This document shows, piece by piece, positions 36,001 through 46,711 of a stretch of DNA of 50,380 nt. Numbering within the stretch: the stretch's first letter is position 1; each line of letters starts with the position of its first letter. A program made the translations under genes and the position numbers. Below the pieces are notes generated by a model that was not told where the DNA came from, ran no database searches, and saw only the letters and a list, made by a program, of their open reading frames with translations. The stretch comes from Helochares maculicollis (lineage: Eukaryota > Arthropoda > Insecta > Coleoptera > Hydrophilidae), in assembly GCA_033557835.1 (NCBI GenBank), contig JAWQRO010000180.1, forward strand, positions 1 to 50,380. Reading direction: 5' to 3'.

Positions 36001-37015
36001 AAAAGTTGATACAAATCTAAGTTTTTGCAATAAGAGCTGTATACCAAATTTCATCACTCCACCTCACACAGTCTGACCGCTATTGTGTTTACATACACAC
36101 ACAGACATGCCAAAAATGGTTCAATACCTTTACTATAAGTAGTATAGTAGTACAGGAATGTAAAAATGGATATGCAATAAAATAGATACAGTCCTCACCT
36201 ACTTGCGTGGTATATGCTGGATATCCATCGCTAAGCATTTTGGCAATTCTTTCCTCTTTATGTACCTTTGATTTCTTTAAAATCTCAATTGCCTCTTCTT
36301 TTGTAATAACATCACTAATATACCGGAAGTCAATCGTAGAAACAAGCTGTTCTGGCTCTAGATCGCACAAAAGCTGCCAAACTGGCTTGCTTCGTAACTT
36401 TCCCCACAAATCCCAAAAGGCATTGATTATGGCCGCTACGGCCAAGTGTGTTACACCCTTTTCTGGACCAACCTTAGAATAAATATGGTTATTATTTACA
36501 AGGACAAATACGGAGGACACATTAAGAATGCATCTTTTAGTTCGATTGTTAAGATAAACCTCAGCTTACCCATCGCAATTGGCTCTCACTAGTAAGTGAC
36601 CTCCAGAATTTGGCAAAATCTTTATAGATATCAATGACTGTCTGACCTATGACTAAGTATGATAGTGACTTTATAGCAGCTACTACAATTTCAGTGCCTC
36701 TGCCACAAGTAAAGGTCAAACCATTCCCTTCAATCCCTTTTCCAGTAGTTATGGTAACGTAAGCACAGGAATAATCTGGATCAGTGTGCTAAAAGTGCAA
36801 GGCTTATCATAAAATAATTTGATACAATCGACTACTTTCTATGTATTAATAAATTCATTACATATTTGCAAAATATATAAAAACTGAAAGTGCAGAAAGA
36901 TATTAAAACAATCACATGACTTTACCATAGCATCTGATCCATGAGCCCCCAAAGAAGTTGGAAATCTTATGTCCCTAACATTTAGCGACACTATTTTTAA
37001 GTTTTCTGTAGTCAT
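33027..37015 (-). CDS. ENOSF1: L-fuconate dehydratase, ENOSF1 family
   Basis: An enolase-superfamily sugar acid dehydratase, possibly mitochondrial, that removes water from L-fuconate. Coding exons in transcript order are 37015-36926, 36788-36570, 36472-36199 and 33802-33027. Phases are 0, 0 and 1, giving 452 residues against 443 in human ENOSF1. Exon 1 reads MTTENLKIVSLNVRDIRFPT and exon 2 starts HTDPDYSCAY. Exon 3 includes VGPEKGVTHLA. Exon 4 holds the active site: KVK (220-222), metal ligands Asp250 (MVDANQ), Glu276 (WIEEPTSPDD) and Glu305 (ATGEMC), and the base His in VCPHAGGVGLCE. All expected catalytic residues are present and no frame breaks are seen. The gene is complete and very likely functional. 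Intron 3 carries repeat copy A and a decayed mariner. Confidence 0.97.
34290..35155 (+). pseudogene. Heavily decayed mariner transposase in ENOSF1 intron 3
   Basis: Reading the + strand in shifting frames recovers mariner landmarks in the right order: ETHQLYAETSHDAAL, LDDLFDEHSCQTQ, KWVPYKLKLR, then a fragment like the KWIHYDN region, VILLHDIACLHFARLIKTYL (second Asp region), DIKNWV and NGQCFE followed by a stop. There are many stops and frameshifts. No inverted ends could be found. It is an old insertion in the antisense direction to ENOSF1. Confidence 0.75.
35440..36140 (-). repeat. Dispersed repeat family, copy A, with relic reading frame
   Basis: This segment matches 39010-39930 in inverted orientation. 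Shared blocks run from AAAGTACCGGTAATTAATAA at the left to the TTCCGGTGGTCC and GTTGATAC blocks and the ACATACACACACAGAC tail. The - strand contains a 44-codon end of a reading frame (KEILKLFRRYAC to NKYLNFCF, stop at 35499) that is also visible in copy B. It lies in ENOSF1 intron 3. The element class is unknown; no RT or transposase motif was seen. Confidence 0.8.
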
Positions 37016-37019
37016 TTTC

Positions 37020-38680
37020 TTTTAGTGTAATAAAGAATCTTTGCCTACTGGAAGAAAAATAATCGTTGGACTTTACTCAACAAACAGTACGGAGGCTTAA
37101 TATAAAAAGTCCGTGCTACTACCTCAATTTGGTCCCAAAGTAATTAAATTATCTAGTTAGTCTCGGTTATGCAACAGCTCTAATAAATTATCGTGAGAAA
37201 TGCAAATAAACCAAACGAAGCAAACAACTTTTGTCTCGAAACCATAAGTTGTTCAAAACATGAGTTGCTCTTTAAAAATAACTTTGTAAAACCAGCTGTT
37301 AAGCAGTTTATGATAAACAAAGATAGTAAATTGTTTACTGCTGATAAGATATATTTACTGTGTAATACATGTTATAAGCACTATAATATTTACAAGAGTT
37401 CTGTTTAAGCTTTTAACTTTTTGTCAAGGCATCCCATATTTTTCATACAGCTCGTAAGTGACATTTCTTATTGTATTTGACATCCATCACATAACTTGAA
37501 AGTTGTCAAAAAGCAATTGATCTTGTCAAATATTGATGTTTTCTGGAGGAACCAAATGTCATTGCATTTTTAATTGGATTATTAATACAACCACTTGACA
37601 ACGAAGGGTAGATTATTCTTATTATAGTATGGGAACTAGATGTTAACAATGTTTTCCAGGCGAGTTTTTAAATGAAGAATTATGGCAACAAGAAAAACTG
37701 CACTTTTTAAATAGAAAAATACTGCTGGCAGAAGATTGGAAATTTTGAAAAGTCTTGCCAGTTAATTTGTAGGATATAAATATGTAAACATAACCTATTT
37801 AACTTGACAACTGAACGCATATGACTTTATTGGACGATATGTTTTGCAAAAAAACATCTCTCGCGTTGCATTTTTGAGGTGCAACTCGTCCAAGTTAGGA
37901 TGTTGCATGAGTAACTAACTTCAAGTGATGCCGTTTCAGTATTTGCTAGCTGTCAAACAGTAGACACTGATCAAGGAGGCTTGTTTTAAATTTCTAAAAG
38001 GAAAAGTTAAGTTCTAGTTGTATTTCATGTCAAATCAATCAAAGCATTTGTTTAATTGCCTACAAAGCAGTATATGTTGGTCTTAAATGGATTTTAATGA
38101 GCTTAAAACTGTAGATATATGACAAATCTGTCGTTAACAATCTTCATAGGAATTGCTAAGATTATTGCTGTTAAGTATTTTCGTAATTTCATACTTAATT
38201 ATATGCTAAGAACACCTCCGGAACAGGTACAAGGTATTTATTAATGTTTTTTTTAACAGTATTGAGGGAACAAGGTTTTTTTTTTAATAATCCTTAAATT
38301 ATTCTGCCACAAACTATACAAGGGGCCTAAAATTAATTAAAACCTCTTAAATTATGAAATATCACTTAAATTGCACAATAATTATATTACAATAGATTCA
38401 CGAAAAGTGAACTGTTTTAAAAATATTACACTGAATTTCACTACAAGTTTGGTAAAAATTTGTCGGTCTAAACCTGAGACATGGGGATTGTGCTGGTTAA
38501 ACATTTCATAGATTCACACATGAAAAATGTTTGACTTCTGTTTCCATACAAAAAAATATTTCCTTCTATGATATGATGCAGTAAATGGTACTTTTATTAC
38601 CTCTGCAAGTGTTCTAAATACTTCATGTTTCAGCTATTTGCTTGTAAAATTTAATTTTGTTTGTATATTTGGTTGTAAAA
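37020..38680. other. Region upstream of ENOSF1, no supported gene
   Basis: It presumably includes the ENOSF1 promoter. An open stretch at 37193-37408 on the + strand has a Cys pair (CNTCYKHY) but no ATG near its start and no recognised homology. A short exon-like segment follows an AG at about 37659 (GEFLNEELWQQ) without partners. Confidence 0.4.
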
Positions 38681-39009
38681 TGTGGTATTCGTAATATTGT
38701 CTGTCCACGGTATTCTGAAGGCATCCATAAATGAAATATGCTTATTTTCGTTACAGTTTACGACTCCTTTCTATTGTATAGGCAGTATATTGCATCTTAT
38801 AAGGTCCAGACTCATGTCAGTGTATTTTTTTTCCATTTTTATGTATTTACTATTTACCTTTTCTACATGTATTTTTATTTTAGTAGAACTACCATTCTTC
38901 TCATTACCATATTACCAGATATTTAATCAGTCTTTCTACTTCCTGGCTGTAAATATAAATGTTTCTAGAGCTTTACTTTATCTCAGCTATCAACATGTAC
39001 CTTGTTTCT

Positions 39010-39930
39010 TACATTCCCGTATTACTATACGAAGTATAGCAAAGGGAAGGTTAGGATCATGAAACAATTCGATCTCGAAATTTTGATGTATCTCCACATT
39101 TTGAGTGCTTTTGAATACATTTTGACCATTTTTTTGTATGTTGTATGTGGGTATGTTAACACGATAGCAGTCAGACTGTTTGAGGTGAAGCGATGAAATT
39201 TGCAACATGATTATTATTACAAAAACTTAGGTCTGTATCAACTTTTGAGGCACGTAGGCCCAACGCAAGTACCTGTTTACTTCCACAGTTTTGAAATTTT
39301 TACAAGTAAAGTAGTTTTTAAATTTAGCTATCGGATTGAAATTTCGTGCACATCTTAAATATCAAAAAACTCACAGATACAAATTATTAACATGATCAAA
39401 GCACCGGAAGTGCTATTTTTATCATTTTGAAAATTCCAATTTTTGTAGGCTTTGAAATAAAAAAATGTAACAAATATGTTAAACATGGAAAATATAGCAA
39501 TAAGAAGTAGTTCCGTGTAAATTTGAAAACCGAAGTGGGATTTTACCGGCATCGTCGTCGATTTTTTAGTAGAATTTATATTTTAAAATTGGATCCTTCC
39601 TTTAATTATGAATTCACATTTTAAAATTGAAGCCTACGCAAAGGGTTTTTACAAGCATTCGATATTGCAGACTAGTTAAGAGTATTTATACTTTGTAAAC
39701 ACAAAGTATTGTACATTACATAAAGAAATATTAAAAATATTTCAAAGATATGTCTGTACTGAAAAAGAATTGAATATTCGTTATGAATATATTAATGGGC
39801 TGAATATAGACAATGAAGTTAATGTTAATAATAAATATTTATACTTTTGCTTTTAGTTTTAAAGCCCATGTAAGTGTTTGTAGTTTTATTATTATTAATC
39901 GCAGGTACTTTAATGTAGTACATATATTTG
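39010..39930 (+). repeat. Dispersed repeat family, copy B, with relic reading frame
   Basis: Inverted relative to copy A. The relic frame on the + strand ends KEILKIFQRYVC to NKYLYFCF with a stop at 39854-39856. The left end carries a palindrome, CTATACGAAGTATAG, at about 39026-39040. Of about ten codon differences from copy A in the last 44 codons, about eight change the amino acid. This is expected of unconstrained decay. Confidence 0.8.
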
Positions 39931-39959
39931 TATGGGAATGTTGAGTGGCGACACTTCAG

Positions 39960-41630
39960 ATTTTTAATGTTTTGTGATAATCCTTATTCTTTGCTAACTT
40001 CTAGTTCTATATCTCCTAGAACTAGTAAGTTTTTAAGACCATCAGCCTAAGAATCTTAATTTTTGTAAATGGTGTTGTATTTATTTTTATACCTATATGT
40101 CTTCTAATATTTCCAATATGCCCACAATGTTCTCTGAGTAGAGGCGAGCACAACCGAATGCTGCCTTATGTAACTTCTTTTTGTAGCATAGTTTCTCTGG
40201 ATCTGCTTAGATTTTTTTATTAGCGTAGCTTTTTTACTTTTTTACTTTTAACCAATTCTGTCAACTTATCATGTCTCTTTTTGTCACGTTTACACATTTC
40301 TTGATGTTTATCCAGATAGCTTTGTGACTTTTTTATATAGTAAAGGTAAAAGTGCTCTTGTTTCTATTTCATTTCAGAAAACAATCAAATTTTCTCTTAT
40401 TTCTTCGTCAATACACGGTTTTTTGCGTTCAATTTTTAGGGCAATGAGTCAGCAAAATGGTGGCACATAGTAACGATCAGTGTCAGCATTTGCTTTCTTT
40501 GGAAATGCCACAAATATTGATAACATCAATGAATTAGGTAATTTGCCACTCAAATATATTACGTTGTATTAGTTAAGTAAAATCAGAATTGCATCTTCTA
40601 TGATTTTAACAAATTTGTCTGGGTCTGTTCGCACTTTTTGCTTTTTTAGCCGTTATTTTTCATACAGCTTCCTTCCCTCCGATGATATTCCTAGTTTTTG
40701 TCGTTATGGCAGCAACATCTTTTCCACGATTTTATGATCCGCAATAGACAATTTTCCTTCTTTCAGACATGTTTACAAAAATTCTGTGTAATGTTCTATT
40801 TAGCATATGAATTTTTAAACACTGATTTTGCTGACTGACAATTCAAAGACAGCACTATCTTTAGTAGGTTTTGTTTTGTTGGACTGCGGTGACTGCAGGA
40901 TAGCATGTGCTGTGTAACAAAACTGATCACATTATTGTGCTGGAGTGGAAGATGTTTACAAAATCCTATTTATATATAAACCAAGATATTTCCCAGTATA
41001 GTTGTTAGTGGTACCCATCTAAGTTGACTTATCGGGCATGAAATGATGAATCTCATCATGACTGATAGACTGTGAAATAGAAGTGTTAGACATTTCTAAA
41101 GTCATTTAATTTCGATGGATCTAGTATCAGAGTTATTAATACATACAATAAATAAGTATTGAAAATTTATGACTTTCAATTTTTCCTATATTTTTCAAAG
41201 CTTCCGTATACAGCCTGTTTCAAGTTACAAAACTTAAAGGGGTGGTAGATATAGGAAATAATAAGCGATAGGTTTTTTTTGCATTATAGAGCATAATTAG
41301 TAACCGAGATATGAATTACATGTACATGTTAAGAACCACCGTTGAAATTCCCTATGACTGACATCGTCGGTCGAACACAGGCGAATTATATCGGTATTTC
41401 AAAGAATTCCCTTCTTGTTTACTCTTAATGCAGCTGGATTCGAACAGAGGAACTAATAATTAAAAAAAATGTTTAAAAGAAATATAGACAAGCGAAAAAA
41501 GTTAATGGTCTATTAAGTTTCAACCGAAGAGGAGAGGCAAAGAACATGTGTGTTCAATGTTTAACTAGTATTTTCATTTCGGTGTATTTTATTCATTATT
41601 TACGATTATGCAAGTTTACTAAACTAGAAA
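39960..41630 (-). repeat. Probable decayed retroelement debris
   Basis: On the - strand near 40370-40440 there is a short KKPCIDEEI-like segment followed by a basic stretch. This recalls the region between endonuclease and reverse transcriptase in non-LTR retrotransposons. The rest of the stretch has many stops. I see no convincing RT motif, so the class is uncertain. Confidence 0.25.
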
Positions 41631-41634
41631 GGTA

Positions 41635-42910
41635 TAAGGAGTACAAATAAGTTTCCGCCGTTTTTTATAAAAAATTTAATATTTATTGTACAGAACGGTA
41701 GTTTAAGTTTATTCAAAGTATTGTCCATCACTACCAACCACTTTTTCCCATCCCTCAGGCAGCATTTGGATTCCACATCTGAAAAACTTCTTATCTTTTG
41801 AGGCTATTCACGTATCAACCCAATTTTTGGTATCTTTATGTGTTGTGAACCGCTGTTCCGACAGAGCATGTGCCATTGACCGGAACAGGTAATAGTCGGG
41901 TGGCGCTATGTCTGGTGAATATGGCGGGTGGGGTAACACTTCCCAATCAAGTGTTTTCAAATAGTTTTTCACAGGAACCACTACATGCGGACGAGCATTA
42001 TCATGGAGTATAATTATTTTGTCGTGTCTAGAATAGTATTAAGGGCGTTTTTCTTTAGAGCACGGCTCAATTCATCAATTGTGTACGGTAGAGAGTTCCA
42101 GTGATTGTTTCGCTCGGATTAAGCAACTCGTAATACACCACACCCAGCTGATCCCACCATATACACAGCATGAGTTTTTCCGTGAATATTCGGTTTTGCT
42201 GTGGATGTTGACGCGTGGCTAGGTTTTCCCCATGATTTTCTTCTTTTTGGGTTGTCGTAATGTATCCATTTCTCATCCCCGGTGACGATTCGATGTTTTA
42301 TACACCTTTTTTTATGCCTGGCAAGCAGCATTTCACTCGTGCATAATCGGCGTTCAATATCTCTTGGCTTCAATTCGCATGGAACCGAATTTCCTTGTTT
42401 ATTAATCATTCCGAATGATTCTAAACGATGTGAAACTGCTTGCTGAGTGACTTCTAATGTGAGAGCAAGTTCCTTTTGTGTTTGAGACGAATCTTCGTCC
42501 AATAATTCTTCCAATTCTGCATTTTCGTAATTTTTAGGCCTTCCACTGCGGTCTTTGTCTTCTACATCAAAATCACCGTTTTTAAACTTTTAAAACCACT
42601 CACGACACGTTCTCTCACTCAAAGCAGCTTTATTACATGTTTCTACGATCAATCGATGCGCCTCAGCTGCAGATTTTTTTTTAAATTAAAGAAATAAATT
42701 AAAAGTTCCGCAAATCATTTCGTTCAAATTTAGACATTTTCAGATCAAGAAAATTATATTTTACTAACACGGAGTCACTAATATAGTAAGGTTATGTTAT
42801 TTTAGAACGAACAGATTAATGATTAAGCCGGTTATCATCTGCAAATCCTAACGAAAGCCGCGCCCCGCGACACCATCCTTAAAACGGTGGAAGCTTATTT
42901 GTACTCCTAA
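41635..42910 (-). mobile_element. Full-length mariner element, 1276 bp, inactive
   Basis: Terminal inverted repeats starting AAGGAGTACAAATAAG (left) and AGGAGTACAAATAAG (right, reverse complement) extend about 30 bp with few mismatches. TA lies on both sides (41633-41634 and 42911-42912), the expected mariner target duplication. The length is canonical for a mariner. It lies between ENOSF1 and the CRAL-TRIO gene. Confidence 0.95.
41709..42736 (-). pseudogene. Mariner transposase with stops and frameshifts
   Basis: It starts at an ATG (42736) reading MSKFERNDL and ends at 41709. It keeps LLDEDSSQTQ, WIHYDNPKRRKSWGKP and the DD34D residues: first Asp in VTGDEKW, second in LHDNARPH, third in PPDYYLF. 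The spacing of 34 between the last two is correct. It is broken by a stop in the N-terminal third (WF-stop-KF near 42590), a frameshift near 42190 shortly before MLCIWWDQLG, and at least two more stops downstream. The better preservation than the copy at 34.3-35.2 kb suggests a younger insertion. Confidence 0.92.
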
Positions 42911-42912
42911 TA

Positions 42913-43470
42913 TAAGCGTTATTTAAAGAATGAAGTTTTTGCTAACATGTAAATCACCTGAACCTATTAAATACGAAATAAGAAAGAAACGTTCCTTTTA
43001 TAGTCATATAAATGAAAGCGCATGCTAAGCTACTCTTAAACATACAAAAAAAACTAGAGCAATAAATTACAACCACAGAGGCAAGAGCAGCTCCACATGT
43101 TTACTAGCGTTTTTATTTGATTCGGTATGTTACATTCAACGCCAGCTAATAAGATATTCAATTTATAACTATTTTACGATTTACTTAATTTGATATTTAA
43201 CAATGTTTGCATTCTTCGTATAATTACTATAGTTTATTTGAAATTATTAAGTTCCCGGCTCCTCGAAGATCATTTTCCCCTTCTGTGGATATCTGTTAAA
43301 CCGGGTCACAAATTTATTCTTGGGCGTTGAATTTAAGTCGGTTTAGATATAAAACTAAAAAGGTAAAATAAATGCAATTTGTTATTGATAAAGACGTATT
43401 ATTGCAGTTTTGCACTGAATAATTTTCATTTTACGAATATGAATTACCTTGCTTTGCACCTTTCTTGCAG
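42913..43470. other. AT-rich intergenic sequence
   Basis: No coding segment or repeat ends were recognised between the mariner and the tandem duplication. Confidence 0.4.
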
Positions 43471-43950
43471 CGGAAGATGGTAACATTAAATGAAATTCTC
43501 GCAATGTCACGCGCTGTCTTCTCCAACGCGCTTAAAAAATGTGACTTTAATGATCGTTTATGTACTTTTTTTCTGTTTCTATTTCATATGGAAGGTTTTG
43601 CGTGCCTGAAAAATTTAATTACGTGATTTTGTCGGATCTAACGCTCTGTTTTGATTGTGATGCCGGTATTTTTATAGAGATAAAGGTTACGTTAGTTTGC
43701 GATGTATGATGTAATCGGCTTTTATGCGGCGGAAGATCTATTTTCGAAGTCACGTTCTGTGTTAAGTGATGCGAAAAACGCGGAGCTATAAAATTTGACT
43801 TAAATGGTTTATGTTGTTTTTCTGTTTTCCTTTGATAAGGATGGTTTTGCGTCCATGAAAAAATTAGTTTCGAGGTTTTGAATGATCTAACGACGTGTTT
43901 GATTGTGATGCCGTTATTTTTATAGGAACAACGGTGCCGTTGTGTCCGCA
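43471..43950. repeat. Diverged tandem duplication, unit about 250-260 bp
   Basis: The first unit (from CGGAAGAT at 43471) and the second (from CGGAAGAT at 43730) share a series of blocks in the same order: CGGAAGAT, then a TTTCTGTTT-like run, GGTTTTGCGT, GATCTAACG, and TTGATTGTGATGCCG followed by TATTTTTATAG. The last block recurs at a distance of about 249. The content is not recognisably coding. It lies about 0.9 kb upstream of the CRAL-TRIO gene. Confidence 0.75.
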
Positions 43951-44575
43951 TAATATTCGTTAACCCATGGTCTATCGGCATTAGTTCAATGCCAGGAGTC
44001 ACAAATCAGCCAAATTTTCAACATTTTTATTTATACTTAGACAATATCAGGTTGTGGTCACATTGGTGTTCTTAACTTATGGGTTAAGTCTTAGAAATTA
44101 ATTCTGTAGCATCCTGTATATTATGAGTTGCAGTACATGGCTCCACTTATAACATTATGATATAAATATGTATGTTTATAAACATCTGTATATATTTATA
44201 TACATGATGTCACGGAGAGCGCCAGTTAGGCTTGTATTGAGTGGACCATGCCCCTGTGGCTCATCATGGAGACAAAACAGAAATGAGTCATGCTTTCATT
44301 TTTTCGTACTTTATAAACGTGTTGGTAAAAGTGCAAGTTAATTAGAGAGACATTGGCGATGTACTTTAATAAGCAACGATTAAAGTGTAAAGTGCGTGGG
44401 ACTAAATTGGTACTAGAAGAGGCCCGGAATTGGTGGCAAATCTTTAGGCTACGGTCAGTATAGCGCCGGCTTAAGTCGGATTTAGGAAGTTATTGTACGA
44501 GTGCTGACGTACTGCAAAAACGAAGCGATAACACACTCAGCGCGATAAATTTTTTCATTGTTTCAATGTTTTCAA

Positions 44576-44583
44576 TATAAATA
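44576..44583 (+). promoter_or_regulatory. Candidate TATA box of the CRAL-TRIO gene
   Basis: TATAAATA lies about 300 bases upstream of the ATG at 44880. The leader would be about 270 bases if the start lies 30 bases downstream. No other evidence supports it. Confidence 0.3.
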
Positions 44584-44879
44584 GATAAGTAATTAAATAA
44601 ACGAAGTATTTAAGTTAGGATCGTATCAAAAGCAACACATTTTTTATTTTGACTCTGAACGAGCACTCGGCGGAACAAGTTTTCCGCAAGTATATAACGA
44701 CAGTCCACGAATTATATTGCAATTTGCAGGTGAAGAGTGCGAGTAGCTATTGCTTGCTTAGTGTTTCTAAAGACCGTGCAGCCAATTATGCGAAATTATC
44801 GGTATTAAAACTTAATTAGAATAGTCAACCTTTGTTCTTATTTTGATTGACTAATAATAAGACTAATCAAGTGATCAAG

Positions 44880-45734
44880 ATGCCTTCAATCGAATATAAG
44901 TTCACTTTAGGTGCAGAAGTGAAGAAGTACGCTGCTGAAATGTTGAACGAAACTGACGAAACGCGAGACGAGTGCGTGGATGAGATACGGAAGTGGCTAC
45001 AAGAAAACAAAAGCTTGCACGGCCGCCTTGACTACGAGGCAATCCTGCCGTTTTTACGCGTGAGCAAGTTTAATGTGGAAAAAACGAAACAAAAATTGCA
45101 AAATTATTACGAAATGCGCAGTCAGGTTCCCCAATGGTTCAAGGATAGGAACCCCTTCCTACCTGAAATTCAAGAGTTGGCCAAATTGGGGGTCTTCGTC
45201 CCTTTGAGGAAGCTGCAGGACAATAAATTGGTTGTCGTAATAAGGACTGGCGCCCATGATCCCAGTAAGCACAGCCAAGATAATGTTTTTAAGACAGGAA
45301 AAATGATTTTAGACATAGCAGCCCGAGAGAACGAGCACTGCCAAATTTATGGGATCGTCGCAATTTTCGACATGACGGCCGTGGGGTTGGGCCACGCTCT
45401 CCAACTGAAGCCCCACATAATCAAAAAGGCGGTTTACGCCTGGCAGAACTACCACTGCAGCCCAAAGCAGCTGCAATTCATAAACGCTCCTCTACATATA
45501 AATGTCGTGCTTAATGTTTTCAAAAACTTCATGTCCGATAAACTCAAGCAACGGATTAAAATCCATTTCAATGGCCTGGGAAGTTTGCACGAGTACGTGT
45601 CTAAAGATGTACTCCCCGTGGAATATGGAGGAACGAATGGAAGTATCGACGACTTGGCCAAATTTTGGGCCGATAAACTCTTGGACTACAAAGAATGGTT
45701 CTACATTGACGAGCAATTCAAAGCAGAGTTATGA
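44880..45734 (+). CDS. CRAL-TRIO (SEC14-type) lipid-binding protein
   Basis: A soluble carrier for small hydrophobic ligands such as retinoids, tocopherol or phosphoinositides; the insect family includes alpha-tocopherol transfer-like and clavesin-like proteins. The single exon encodes 284 residues from MPSIEYKF. This ATG was chosen because it has A at -3 and gives the usual family length. Residues about 25-75 form the helical CRAL-TRIO N-lobe (DECVDEIRKWLQEN, then AILPFLRVSKFNVEKTKQKL). The lipid-binding lobe spans about 100-255, with VVVIRTGAHDP, YGIVAIFDMTAVGLGHALQL, FINAPLHINVVLNVFKNFM and the closing VEYGGTNGS (247-255). There is no signal peptide or membrane segment. The ligand cannot be read from sequence. 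The gene is tail-to-tail with the coiled-coil gene at 45888. Confidence 0.95.
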   Translation: MPSIEYKFTLGAEVKKYAAEMLNETDETRDECVDEIRKWLQENKSLHGRLDYEAILPFLRVSKFNVEKTKQKLQNYYEMRSQVPQWFKDRNPFLPEIQELAKLGVFVPLRKLQDNKLVVVIRTGAHDPSKHSQDNVFKTGKMILDIAARENEHCQIYGIVAIFDMTAVGLGHALQLKPHIIKKAVYAWQNYHCSPKQLQFINAPLHINVVLNVFKNFMSDKLKQRIKIHFNGLGSLHEYVSKDVLPVEYGGTNGSIDDLAKFWADKLLDYKEWFYIDEQFKAEL

Positions 45735-45857
45735 GGAAATAATCTTGCGTTTGGTTGTCTCCGCGCTGGTTAAGTGGTTTGGCCAATCCTTAAATTAAGG
45801 TATATGGTATTAAGGTATAGTGTATCTTGTGATAACAAGTTGTTAATTGTACTAATT

Positions 45858-45866
45858 TTTATTAAA
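45858..45866. terminator. Overlapping poly(A) signals of two convergent genes
   Basis: TTTATT at 45858-45863 is AATAAA for the - strand coiled-coil gene, 25 bases past its stop. ATTAAA at 45861-45866 is a variant signal for the + strand CRAL-TRIO gene, 127 bases past its stop. Only 153 bases separate the two stop codons. Confidence 0.55.
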
Positions 45867-45887
45867 AAAAATACATATGAAAAATGG

Positions 45888-46711
45888 TCAGTTTGATTCA
45901 CTATCGTTCACGGACATCCGAAAGCCTCCTCCAGAAAATCGGATCTGTGAATTTTGCGTGGACGGCACATGCGCATCCATACTTTTCCTAATGAATTCCG
46001 AAAGCCTCCGTTGAGTTTTCTTCTCAAACATGTATTTCTGCTTGGTTTTGTTCAACTCTTCGTGGGCCTTTTCCAGTTCAATTTTGTATTCCGCTGCTTG
46101 TAGCTCAGTCATATTCAATTCAGACACCAAACACTGAAATTAAACAATCGATTATCAAATTGTTTTGCAGACGCAATTAATTGTGACCTAAATTTGTAAC
46201 TGTTTACAAGATTCTGACAGTTGGAAGTTTAGAAGTCATGAGTTTTTAACTCCAAGAGTCGGGGGCCATCCGCATATTTAACAGTTCTTTCACAATCTAT
46301 CGTGCATTGCAAATCTTCAAGCGATAACAATAGAAAGCAGTCGCGTTCGAGTGCATATTTAAAATTTAATGTGTACCTCATGTTGCTATATTTATCGTCT
46401 ATTAGATGTAGAATTGAAGAATTACTTATAGATTTACAATATTTATTGCTCATTCATAAGGATTTTACGATACAATATACAATGATACCGATAAACAAAT
46501 AATTATTTATCAACTAGCAAAAATTTCGTGTATTTGTATCTGATTCAATTATTCTAATTTCGGCGTTATCAAGTTGAGATTACATATTCTAATGACATGT
46601 TATGAGTGTCAAGCCGTCTAAATTTGAGGCGACTTTAATTTTTTTTATCATAGAGTAGTATTTTACCTGCCGCAAGTCTCCAATGCACAAATCTTGCGAA
46701 CACAATAAAAC
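45888..46711 (-). CDS. C-terminal exons of an unidentified coiled-coil protein
   Basis: Two phase-0 exons in transcript order are 46711-46667 (45 bases, acceptor AAAAG, donor GTAAAA) and 46133-45888 (acceptor TTTCAG). Together they encode VLLCSQDLCIGDLRQ, then CLVSELNMTELQAAEYKIEL, a charged heptad-like helix (EKAHEELNKTKQKY), a basic patch (KKTQRRLSEFIRKSM) and a Gly/Ser-rich end (RFSGGGFRMSVND). The small exon reads straight into the coiled coil, which supports both. Upstream exons were not found up to 48.1 kb and may lie beyond the window. I do not recognise the protein; centrosomal or ciliary proteins often look like this, but that is only an analogy. Confidence 0.65.

Noticed and set aside
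37193..37408. Open frame with CNTCYKHY, divergent from ENOSF1
   Set aside because: It has no ATG at the start and a single Cys pair is not a zinc finger; no homology recognised.
37659..37750. Exon-like segment after a good acceptor
   Set aside because: No donor partner or neighbouring exon could be found.
39026..39040. CTATACGAAGTATAG palindrome resembling part of a loxP arm
   Set aside because: It is the end of a dispersed repeat and has no recombinase context; chance resemblance.
38682..39062. 126-codon hydrophobic open frame
   Set aside because: It overlaps repeat copy B and is T-rich; hydrophobicity is a by-product of T-rich codons.
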